64,000 bases of DNA from Branchiostoma belcheri (taxonomy: Eukaryota > Chordata > Leptocardii > Amphioxiformes > Branchiostomatidae), in the NCBI RefSeq assembly GCF_001625305.1, contig NW_017804109.1, positions 52,534 through 116,533 on the forward strand. Direction: 5' to 3'. The notes under the pieces were generated by a model. That model ran no database searches, was not told where the DNA came from, and saw nothing but the letters and a program-made list of their open reading frames with translations. A program made the position numbers and the translations under genes. Below, piece by piece: positions 1 to 9,907 of this stretch (position 1 is its first letter; the number at the start of each line of letters is the position of its first letter).

Positions 1-1619
1 CAAATTTGGGGACATATCTTGCAGCCACACGCTTCTCCTTGTCACATCGTATCAGTAATGTCATCAGTATGGATACACTGCCAGACACAAGTGTGCACTT
101 ATCCATGGTGCCTTACTGGTGCACTGTGGCAAGTGGACTGTAGCAAGTGCCTGCTGTAGCCTTGTCACTCAACTTGTGTGTATCAAATTTACGGCCAGAC
201 TAACCCGACACTTATGATAACATGTGAGGAATGCAGGCTATTGTAACCTGATAGGTTGATGAGGTAACCTGATACTGTAGCAGCCATCCCGCCCATACCT
301 GATACACCCGTATCAAATACAGACGGGCACTACAGGTGGTCATTATATTAGAAGTGGCAAGTGGTGGGATTATACTAGTAGTCCACATGTTTAATTCTTA
401 AACATAAATGACCCTCTACTTTACGAAATCTCTGCATTTTCTCTGTAAACCTTAGCACAGCTGTGTACATAAGAATGCATTTTTGTGCGAATATGGGGGA
501 GGGCATTCTATATTTATCGCTGAAAATTATCTGCGATTTGAATGAAATCTGTATATGTTTGGTGAAATAACAATTAAATCTTCATTGCACTGCAAGTCTA
601 CTGATATTTTGGTGAATTTAGTGTTCTTAGATGCGTATAAAACAAGCTAAAGCGTCCAGACATGTGACAGACATATTCTAACAATTCGCACGTGGACTTC
701 ACACCCTGGCCCATTCATAGTCCACGCTTTCAAAACGTGATCACAAAATTATCGCCCGAACACCCCTACTCGCTCAAACAAGGCCTCCTCGTGCAAGGGA
801 ACAAACCCGTAGGACTCAGACTCACCTGACATGATTTATGATGTGTTTTTCGACGTTTTCTTGAGAGAAATCTCAGCTTGCAAGGCGCACCGACCTAACA
901 GGAGTATAATGCCTCCACACGTGACCACGGAACACCGGAAGTGATCCCCTCTTTTCGCGCCAAAATCTTAATCTCAGGTTACAGGGTCTACCGCCAGTTA
1001 CTCCGTAGAGCATTTGTGACATCACTAGCGACATCTAGCGATTTTAGGATAACCTGCAACCGACATTGAGTTATCCGCGGAATACAACCCATGCTCTGCC
1101 ACCTGTATATATAGTCAGTGTAGAGCAGACTAGGACATTACCGCACAAATATAAGCGTACCGCTCAGGGTTCATAGGCCTGTATTGTTACTATCTGTACC
1201 TGTACGTAGAAGTTGCTTAGGTACCGTAAGAGCTCTATTCAAAAGCCCCTATATATTAAACTGCCAGTGTTCCCAACTTGCTGCTTTCATCAAAAAGCTC
1301 ACATGGTGGCGCTTTGGGTATCGTAAATGCAGTACAGCCCTAGCCCTATGAAAAGTGCTTTGTATTCACCACAAAAAGTTTGCGGGCAATGGACATTGCA
1401 ACGTAGACTTTACATATAGTGTAAAAGATTAACCTCCAGGGATTGACCTGTATGATTTGGGGCTGACAACATCTGTAGTTCAGTCTGACTGATCTATAAC
1501 GGTGCTCCCTGACCACGGATTACAGGCAAGTTGCAGCTTGGCAGCCACCCAGGTTCTTCCAACATAATGGCAATTGATACACTATATATCAAAGCGTAAC
1601 ATAGATTAACTTTCAAGCT
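1..1619. other. Intergenic, no gene recognised
   Basis: The reading frames here are short and show no recognisable domain. I see no RNA gene and no clear repeat. The sequence is ordinary mixed-composition non-coding DNA up to the point where the repeat family shared with 5811-5959 begins. Confidence 0.6.
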
Positions 1620-1768
1620 GATAAACAATGATGGATTACTCTGTAAGTCGATTCTGAAGAAAACGGGTTCTGGGCGATCTGTGAGATGATAGCCGGTCAT
1701 TGGTGATTAGTTTACACCTCTGAGGTCTTCTCTGATCTCGTGCCTGGTCATTTGTAATTGGTTTAAAG
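1620..1768 (+). repeat. Dispersed repeat, copy 1 (left flank of 177-bp array)
   Basis: This ~150-bp segment is nearly identical to 5811-5959, from the shared GATAAACAATGATGG start through TTTGTAATTGGTTTAAAG. In both places it leads directly into monomers of the same ~177-bp tandem repeat. This suggests that flank plus array form one mobile or duplicated unit with a variable number of internal monomers. No terminal inverted repeats or transposase were found. Confidence 0.8.
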
Positions 1769-1779
1769 TTCTAGCACTA

Positions 1780-3880
1780 GCTATTGATCGATGCAGCTAC
1801 GGCACAGAAATAAGGTTTACATTGCTTCATCAAAAATTAATTTGCTGTCAAAGACACAACTAATTCAGTTCTGAAGTGAAATGATACACATATATGTAAC
1901 GGAGTCTCTCTGTCCCCAGTCGGACATTGCAAAGGATCTCTACAAATTCATTGATCAATGCTATTGACTGGTGCAGCCGAGACACAGAGATAAGGTACAA
2001 CATACTTCATCAAAAATTAATTTGCTGCCAAAGACACAATGTTCGCTCTGAAGTGAAACGATATCATGATATATACGGAGTCTCTCTGTCCCCATTCGGA
2101 CAATTGCAAAGGATCTCTACAACTTCATTGATCAATGCTATTGACTGGTGCAGCCGAGACACAGAGATAAGGTACAACATACTTCATCAAAAGTTAATTT
2201 GCTGCCAAAGACACAACTTCGCTCTGAAGTGAAACGATATCATGATATATATTGAGTCTCTTTGTCCCCATTCGGACAATTGCCAAGGATCTCTACAAAC
2301 GCATTGATCAATGCTATTGATTGGTGCAGCCGAGACACAGAGATAAGGTACAACATACTTCATCAAAAGTTAATTTGCTGCCAAAGACACAACTTCGCTC
2401 TGAAGTGAAACGATATCATGATATATACGGAGTCTCTCTGTCCCCATTCAGACATTGCAAAGGGTCTCTACACATTCATGAATCAATGCTATTGATTGAT
2501 GCAACAGAGACACAGAAAAAAGGGTTTCAATACTTCATCAGACGTTAATTTGCTGCCAAAGACAAACTAACTCAGTTCTGAAGTGAAATGATGATTGTTA
2601 TAATACCGAGTTTCTCTGTCCTCATTCGGACATTGCAAAGGATCTCCTACAACTTCATTGATCAATGCTATTGATTGGTGCAGCCGAGACACAGAGATAA
2701 GGTACAACATACTTCATCAAAAGTTAATTTGCTGCCAAAGACACAACTTCGCTCTGAAGTGAAACGATATCATGATATATACGGAGTCTCTCTGTCCCCA
2801 CGCGGACATTGCAAAGGGTCTCTACACATTCATGAATCAATGCTATTGATTGATGCAACAGAGACACAGAAAAAAGGGTTTCAATACTTCATCAGACGTT
2901 AATTTGCTGCCAAAGACAAACTAACTCAGTTCTGAAGTGAAATGATGATTGTTATAATACTCTCTGTCCCCATTCGGACACATTCGTGGATCAGTTCTAT
3001 TGATGAATGCAGCCAAGGCCCAGAGATAAGGTTTAAAATACTTCATCAAAAGTTAATTTGTTGTCCAAGACACAATGTAGCGTTGTACTGTAGTGACATG
3101 GATACGAAGATGAAGAGTCTCTCTGTTTCCAGTAGAAGACATTACACAGACAAGGAGTCTAGCCTCTACACCTACACACATATATCCATGGATTAATGCT
3201 TTTGATGAATGCAGTCGAGGGACACAGAGATAAGGTGTACAATATTTCACCACCAAAGTTAATTTGCTGCCAAAGACACAGTTACACTTCTGTAGTGACA
3301 TGGATGTTAGTGTAAACTTTAAAGAGTCCGTCTGGCCATGAGTCTCTGTTCTTTAGGAGACACTCATGAATTGATGCTTTTGAGAGATGCACAGAGATAA
3401 GGTTTACAATTCTAGTGCTTCATCAAAAGTTAATTTGTTGCCAAAGACACAACAGTGCTGTACTGTAGTGGCATGGATACTAAGATTAAGAGTCTCCCTA
3501 GTTCCAGTAAGAGACAAGGGGTCTAGTCTTTACACATTCATGGGTTGATGCTTTTGAGGGATGCAGCCAAAACACAGAGATAAGGTGTACAATACTTCAT
3601 CAAAAGTTAATTTGTTGTCAAAGACACAATTGCGTTGTACTGTAGTGACATGGATACGAAGATGAAGAGTCTCCGTATCCAGTAGGAGACATTGCAAAGA
3701 CAAGGGGTCTAGCCTTTACACACACATATATCCATGGATTGATGCTTTTGATGAATGCAGTCGAGGGACACAGAGATAAGGTGTACAATATTTCACCACC
3801 AAAGTTAATTTGCTGCCAAAGACACAATAACGTCTTTCTGTAGTGGAATGGATGTTGGAATGAGAGTGCCAGGGGTCTGG
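1780..3880 (+). repeat. ~177-bp tandem array, about 12 diverged monomers
   Basis: The landmark CATCAAAAGTTAATTTGCTG recurs, exactly or degenerate, near 1827, 2008, 2186, 2363, 2535, 2716, 2888, 3044, 3250, 3420, 3598 and 3795. Spacing is about 177 bp in the left half and less regular (about 150-205) in the right half. The best-preserved neighbours lie at 1921-2810. Short open frames across it repeat the same peptide and are products of the array, not genes. A further 1-2 monomers occur at 5960-6180. Confidence 0.9.
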
Positions 3881-3941
3881 TCTTTAGAAAGTTAAAGTCT
3901 TTGGTAAAGTTTCAAAGTTTATCTCATTTATCTTGTAGCAT

Positions 3942-4149
3942 CCCTTCTACTAGTCTCCACCAGACTCCTTTGCAGGCTGAATAAATAGTAGAAATCGTCT
4001 AAGGGGAACATCATTGGCCAGAGGAGTTGGCCGGCCATAGAGGGTCCAGTCTATGGCCGGCCAACTCCTCTGGCCAATGTTGTTCCCTTTAGACGATTTC
4101 TACTATTTATTCAGCCTGCAAAGGAGTCTGGTGGAGACTACCCTTCTAC
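3942..4149. mobile_element. 190-bp foldback MITE with 9-bp target-site duplication
   Basis: Arms 3951-4040 and 4051-4140 are 90-bp inverted repeats with about 2 mismatches around a 10-bp loop. The termini read TAGTCTCCACCAGACTCC and its complement. The identical 9-mer CCCTTCTAC flanks the element at 3942-3950 and 4141-4149, as expected for a target-site duplication. A 9-bp duplication fits Mutator-like (MULE) elements, but without a transposase the superfamily is an inference. The whole element would fold into one hairpin. Confidence 0.88.
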
Positions 4150-5625
4150 TGCCTTGTGTGAATAACATCTGTGAATAATTTCTTCAGTTTGGTGAATGTT
4201 TAAATAACAAAGTTATTTTACAGCCACTTGGTTAATAAGAGCGGACATTTCGATGACTGTTTGTCATTTTTATCATATTAACCCTAGGCCTTCTACCAGC
4301 ATGGGTGCAGCTAGTAGCTGTTTAGTGCACGTGCCTACATTGTATTGTCTTGCTGCAACGTCAATAAAGTCAGAGAATGCGTGTAGCGTCTACGCACGGC
4401 TATAGCTTTTTAAGTATCGTGTCTGCATGCCTTTAGACGGTAAATTGTGCCATAAAGATGATTCACACCCCATCTTCTGACCGAGCCCTTCCATTGAGTT
4501 TTAGGACATTTATTTTACTTTAAAGAATCCTCAGAGTTAAGCGAGACGATACGAATAGCCGTGATTTACTCTTATTCCGACCGAGCCCCCTCCAGTTGTA
4601 GAGATTTTAGGACATTTATTTTACTTTGTCACTACGGTAACGTTAAATCTAGAGCGTCTCGCTTAAACTCGGACAGTGATTTACCTTTAAGTACTCTCAC
4701 CCTGTACGTCATAGCCAGACCCACGAACTTTACACGACTGTAATAATACAGAACCTCATAACCATCGCTCTACAAGTGATCTTCCCTACCCCCTGTCTTT
4801 TAATATTATACAGGTTTTATGAGGTGAAAAATACTATATGCACCTGGTATTCGGGCCCAAACGAGCGCTCGGCGCCACTTAAATCTTTTGGCCTACTGAC
4901 CAGAACAATTGTGGAACAATTGCGTCTGGGGGTTTGGCAGAGTGGAACACACAATAAAGAGGCCGCCGGTTTGCGCACGTAGACGTGTACAGCCGCTCTT
5001 TTCAGTCCGAAATAAACTTTGACTGCCAGATGGAATGCTGTTAGCTAGGTCAAATTGTTCGCATTGATCGTATTCCCGATGTCTGGAAAACTTAACCCTT
5101 TGCTATTAGTATTAGTCTCCCTGCTATTCATCAATAAATAGTGCATTGTATACCTTAATTAATCATGATCACCACTACGGGCATCTTGCCCGGACTAAGG
5201 TGAAACTACTTTTCCAAGCTCCTCTGTTCTTCAAGTCCTGGGTCTTACAACTACTGAAAACCTCATGTAAGGCCTAGCCTCTATCAGGTGTTCCTAAGGG
5301 GGTTTGGATAGTAGAATTTGGCCGAAATAGGACCTGACTGGAGTGGGTCCACTGTCAGGGTTTCATTTACTTGCGCGGGCAAATGAACTCTACGGTGGCC
5401 AAACTCTAATCTCCAACTCCACGCACATCTTTCGGTGGCCACAAAGACAGTATCGAATTGGCCATGCGCCAGTCAGTATCCATTTGCCAAAGTCCCCGAC
5501 CAATTATTATCCCCAACCAATTATCCTCCCCATTTGGCTAGATATTGCAGTTTTTGAACCCGCGTTGTTAATCTGATGTAGCCACTATACACGCGACCTG
5601 CTCTTCCATTGTCGTCTGTCCCTGA
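4150..5625. other. Intergenic with a dispersed repeat at 4529-4626
   Basis: No gene is recognised. Positions 4529-4626 (TCCTCAGAGTTAAGCGAGAC through GGACATTTATTTTAC) match 6171-6262, so this is a second dispersed repeat shared within the window. The rest shows only short open frames without domain similarity. Confidence 0.6.
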
Positions 5626-5785
5626 CGTCTTTGCACTTAAATAACTCCTCTGAGAGTGATGAAACTCCACTCATGAGTTCAACACGGACGGTAAGTGACC
5701 CGTTCCATCCTGGGGGTCAGCTCCGTTCATCGATGTCTTCTTCGCGACAAAGCTCGCGCTTAACGTTAAGGACACCTGATCAAAG
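5626..5785 (+). repeat. Dispersed repeat, copy 1 of a pair
   Basis: The segment from TTTGCACTTAAATAACTCCT to about TTAAGGACACCTGATCA is closely related to 6272-6440. The two copies flank the second copy of the 177-bp family, which suggests local duplication of a larger composite repeat. Confidence 0.75.
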
Positions 5786-5810
5786 CTTAACATCGATGGA
5801 CTTGCAAGGT

Positions 5811-6180
5811 GATAAACAATGATGGATTACTCTGTAAGTCGATTCTGAAGAAAACGGGTTCTGGGCGATCTGTGAGATGATAGCCGGTCATTGGTGATTA
5901 GTTTACACCTCTGAGGTCTTCTCTGATCTCGTTCCTGGTCATTTGTAATTGGTTTAAAGCTTGGAGATCGCGCACTAGCTATTAGTGGATGCAGCCAAAG
6001 CACAGAGATAAGGTTTACAATACTTCATCAAAAGTTAATTTGCTGCCAGAGACACAAGTAACTCAGTTCTGAAGTGATATATGATACAGAGTCTCTCTGT
6101 CCTCACTCGGACATTGCAAAGGGTCTCAGTTACACATTCATGGATCAGTGCTATTGATTGATGCGGGCGAGTTCTCAGAG
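5811..6180 (+). repeat. Second copy of 150-bp flank plus 177-bp monomers
   Basis: Positions 5811-5959 repeat 1620-1768 almost exactly. Positions 5960-6180 hold about one and a half monomers of the 177-bp family (CACAGAGATAAGGTTTACAA, then TTAATTTGCTGCC). The short array here contrasts with about 12 monomers in copy 1, so monomer number varies between copies of the same unit. Confidence 0.8.
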
Positions 6181-6271
6181 TTAAGCGAAACGTAACGAGT
6201 GACCGCGATTTACCCTTCTTCCCACCGAGCCCCTCCATTGTAGATTTTTAGGACATTTGTTTTAGGAGTAC

Positions 6272-6440
6272 GAGTCTTTGCACTTTAATAACTCCTCTGA
6301 GAGCAATGAAAATCCACTCATGAGTTCAACATGGGCGGTAAGTGGTCCGGTAAGTGCCCCGTTCCATCCTGGGGCTAAGCTCCGATGAACGATGTCGTCT
6401 TTTGCGACAAAGCTCGCGCTTAACGTTAAGAACACCTGAT
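6272..6440 (+). repeat. Dispersed repeat, copy 2 of a pair
   Basis: This matches 5626-5785 (CTTTAATAACTCCTCTGAGA, then GTTCCATCCTGGGG and AAGCTCGCGCTTAACGTTAA). It carries a small internal duplication of GGTAAGTG. No coding capacity is seen. Confidence 0.7.
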
Positions 6441-6515
6441 GTGTCACTCTCAGTACGTAATGTACAATGTGTGAACAACTGAACATCTTTCACTTCGCCT
6501 CCAACATGCACCCAG

Positions 6516-6548
6516 GGACATTATACACAGATAATGTGTATAATGTCC
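6516..6548. repeat. Perfect 14-bp inverted repeat, 5-nt loop
   Basis: GGACATTATACACA at 6516-6529 is followed after GATAA by its exact complement at 6535-6548. It could be a small foldback relic; I assign no function. Confidence 0.7.
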
Positions 6549-6984
6549 TTGATGCACCCCACGATCTGTACACCAATTAACCCACCGGCAAACCGCATTT
6601 TGGCGGTTAGTCTCCAAGACGAATGGGCCTGGGTGATGTTTTTATTGGTCTTTTGCGGACGTCTCTGTGCTTATCTGGCTTTCGCTAGCTAATCAAGTGC
6701 ATTTTAGGTATGTGGGGATGCCCTCTTGCCATGGTGCCAGATCAACTTCGGAAAGCCTAGACGGAAAATCCATGGAAGAGTAGCAAAGACCAACAAATTA
6801 CAGACTAACGTTAACACTGACCGATTCATCTGATTGGAGAATAGTTGGTAGCTGAATCTCCCAACCTGATGTTGGGAATGAGGCAATCTCCAACCAGAAG
6901 ATTAGACTTCGGCGTATTTTTGACGTCTTTTCGGGTGTTTTTTATCCGGCTTTCTGTTTTTGTACCGGTATCGAACGCGAGGAT

Positions 6985-7260
6985 ACTGCACGGCCAATTT
7001 GAAACTGTCTTGCCAATTTGATACTGCCACAACAATTCGATTCTGTCTAGTCAATTCGATACTATCGTGTCAATTTGATACTATCTTGCCAATTTGTTAC
7101 GTACTGTCCATTCGATACTGTCTTGCCGATTTGATATTGTCTAGTGCCCTGTGCCGATTGCATACTGCCCCGCACATTCGATCAGCTGTCTAGCCGATTC
7201 GACAGAATTGCCATACTGTTTAGCCAACTCGGTACTCAGTCTTGCCAATGCAAACTGTAC
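6985..7260 (+). repeat. ~20-bp degenerate minisatellite
   Basis: The motif TCTTGCCAATTTGATACTG recurs roughly every 17-22 bp, with many substitutions. The same motif in reverse complement occurs at 22437-22490, just inside intron 1 of the channel gene, and inside the foldback element at 28547-28703. This marks a wider repeat family. The leading TTTTTGACGTCTTTTCGGG sequence near 6917 also has a reverse-complement relative near 22527-22570. Confidence 0.75.
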
Positions 7261-7781
7261 TCCTTTATAGCTGACCGACCCCCTTGATGTTATCTGTCTA
7301 CTTGGCCAATTTTGTACTCTTTCCAGTCGCTTCTGAAGCCCGGTGGCGGCTAGTCGGCCGTAGTTTTAGTGGAAAGGGATCGAGTTCAGATGAATACCGA
7401 GTGCATCATTAGTGGTTGAAATTCGGGCAGGGAGCCAAACCGCCTCTCTCCAACGCACCCTCGATTATTACACATCCCCGGGAGGTTTCCAAACGGCACG
7501 GAGGGTCAGTGGGTCACTGGGTTGACTGACATCTGCAGCCAGGTGTTGTAAGGCGGCAATAACGGACTAAGTGTCGTGGGAACAAACATGCCCTACTTCC
7601 GGCACCAGCTTGTTGTACGAAACAGTCATTTGGATGCTGTATAAGCCTCCTCTTCAACAAACTAAAATTAAAGTTTGTAGGTAAAAACAAAGGTGTCTGT
7701 ATCTTTATTTATTGCTACCAGGCGGCTGGCTGAAACTGAGTAGAAATAGAGAGATAGCATGCCAGGGGAGTTGGTCTTCCA
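7261..7781. other. Non-coding, no gene recognised
   Basis: Part of this stretch (7250-7340) resembles 37980-38440: both have CTGTACTCCTTTA, then TTGGCCA and CTTTC..AGTCG/AGCCG before a GGTGGC element. They are therefore copies of a dispersed repeat. I see nothing else in it. Confidence 0.5.
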
Positions 7782-7831
7782 GAGAGAACAGTTTGCCGCG
7801 CCCGAAAACTGGTGCGGCAAACTGTTCTCTC
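7782..7831. repeat. Perfect 18-bp inverted repeat, 14-nt loop
   Basis: GAGAGAACAGTTTGCCGC at 7782-7799 pairs exactly with 7814-7831. It lies just before a LINE 3' end and may be part of a short foldback element. Confidence 0.75.
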
Positions 7832-7845
7832 CCGAAGCATGGTAG

Positions 7846-8015
7846 AGGCGTAACACACCAGCTTCTCAGGCACGCGGCAGCTGGCTACATTACACCGAAC
7901 GACTTGTTACACCTAACCCTTGAACATTGTTTTAAGCTATCCAATGCTGATGCTTCTACTGTAGTTGGTGGCAGCAGGTTCCACTCTGCGATAGTTCTAG
8001 GAAAGAATGAGTTTT
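7846..8015 (-). mobile_element. LINE 3' end (CR1/L2-like), RT C-terminus plus 3' tail
   Basis: Read on the minus strand, 8015-7900 encodes a C-terminal non-LTR reverse transcriptase signature (NSFFPRTIAEWN). The characteristic tail follows, with AGCTGCC, GCGTGCCTGAGAAGCTGG and TGTTACGCC. It matches the copy at 55330-55560. The copy is 5'-truncated and degenerate. Confidence 0.8.
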
Positions 8016-9455
8016 TGAACACTTAGTACCTCAACTATGTTGATAACTCTGGTACTTGAAGGCACGACTGTTTCATGTGAAGTGTTCATATAGCCTTTAT
8101 GACTCCGCACGGGCAGTGGGTTGTTAATCCACTGTGTCCTGCTCTCCGCCTTCCAATATCTCGCTCACACACAACGGGTTATTAACCTTCTGCCCCAACG
8201 ACTTATAAAGTTTATAGGTGACTCTTACATTTCTTTATATGCTTCCCACAAAGTGCCTGAGTCTGACATGTCAGGGCCTTTCCATTAACCGGCTCTTGTA
8301 ACTCATCGTTTCCCCGAGATACCAGATCCGCATAGACCCGGGATGCGGGAAGGTGACTGTGGCGTGTACAGGGATGGCATTATTCGTTCTTCCGCATTTC
8401 TGCGATTTAAGGAATATTTTTCTACAGGGCAGACCCAGACTGACGTGTTTTTTTTCGCACAGTTTTCTGATGGCAACAAGGTTCTAATTGCTTTCTGATC
8501 GAGAATTTGATGCCGTCCGAACTATCAGAGCACTGTATACAATTAGACCTTGGTATACAGTATAACCTTTTAAAATCTTAATAATTTGTGAGGTAGTAAT
8601 AATTTGTGAGGTAGTAATAATTTGTAAGGTAGTAATAATTTGTAATAAGGTATTAATAATTTCCAAGAGTAGACAGGTCCATTCCGTGAACAAGGTTGAT
8701 GGAGTCAACCGAAAATATGGCGTAAATGCCAATACTTTGTTAGTTAGTGTTGGAAGTTAACGGTTAGTCTTTATTTCATAATTTGTAAGGTAGACTAGTC
8801 TCATAGTATTTTTTTTATATAGCAATAGATGCCATACTTTGTATCATTGTTGTGTATGAAAGTTTATGCTAATGTGGGGAAAATGCTTGGTGGTGTCTAC
8901 AGCAAAGGCAAAGGAATCTTCGTATTCATCCACGCGCTAGCACATAGTCGTAAGTGGGTATAAACGTGTTCTAGTTGGTAAGTATGTCCATTTGTTCACC
9001 CGCGGCCCATGGATCAAGGCTGAAAGGGGTTGTCTGATGCATGTCACACACTTGTACATAACTAGGACAAAGGCTAACATGCGTGGTAACTTCACTTGAC
9101 CGCAGAGATCATAGGGCACCTTTCCACTGAACGATGTTCGATTACGTGTCGACGTCTTTTACTGACCGTCAGTGATTGATGTACTAACATAGCTTCCATA
9201 GCAAGTAGCCATAGAACCATTTCTTTCGGTAGTTGTCTACTTTTTACTGGTTGATTTATAGTTATCAGTTTTCTGTGCAATGCTGAGTATCTTCAACCCC
9301 ATCTCAGGCTATCCTCTGAAAGGAATTTAATAAAAACGCCACTGCAGTTCCAGAATAAAATGCTAGGGCGAGGATTTTTGACAAAAGGTCTTGATTGACT
9401 ATTGGAGACTTAAAAAGATATTGTAATAAAAAGAAGATATTGTCAGGATAGATAT
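8016..9455. other. Intergenic, with an 18-bp repeat at 8581-8650
   Basis: Four degenerate copies of ATAATTTGTGAGGTAGTA lie at 8581-8650. No gene or RNA gene is recognised in the rest. Confidence 0.6.
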
Positions 9456-9461
9456 TTTATT
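9456..9461 (-). terminator. Candidate polyadenylation signal of the LRR gene
   Basis: AATAAA on the minus strand, about 450 bp beyond the LRR stop codon. It is the first canonical hexamer I found downstream of the gene. Its use is inferred from position only. Confidence 0.4.
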
Positions 9462-9907
9462 CATTTACATTTTCTAGATTCAATTCTGCACATTATTATA
9501 GCCTATTCTAAAGGCATCGGTGAATTGCACACTTTTAAGTCACGAATAGTATCATAGACAGAAGCATACTCATATACAAACAAGCGTACCATCAAACCAT
9601 TGCTTCCTATTTACCAATAGGTTTGCATTATATACGTTTGAATAATTAATGCAGTGACACATTCAATTATTCAATGAAAAAAAAACGTAAATCCTTCTGT
9701 ACAAATAAATTGTCTCCCGGTTTCCTTAGTTGCATGATAAATATATTATGTATTCTAATTTACAGGCGTTTTATATAAAGCCACGACAAATCCTGTCGTG
9801 TTGTCATAGTGAATCTTTGAAAACGAGCAACATCATTTTCCGTGGGGGAAATACAACAAAATCGGTACAAATAAACCTATCTATAAGCCATTCGACATCA
9901 CGCGTGT

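Noticed and set aside
8581-8650. let-7-like TGAGGTAGTA at 8589 and 8607
   Set aside because: Only ten bases match, within an 18-bp AT-rich tandem repeat, and there is no hairpin precursor.
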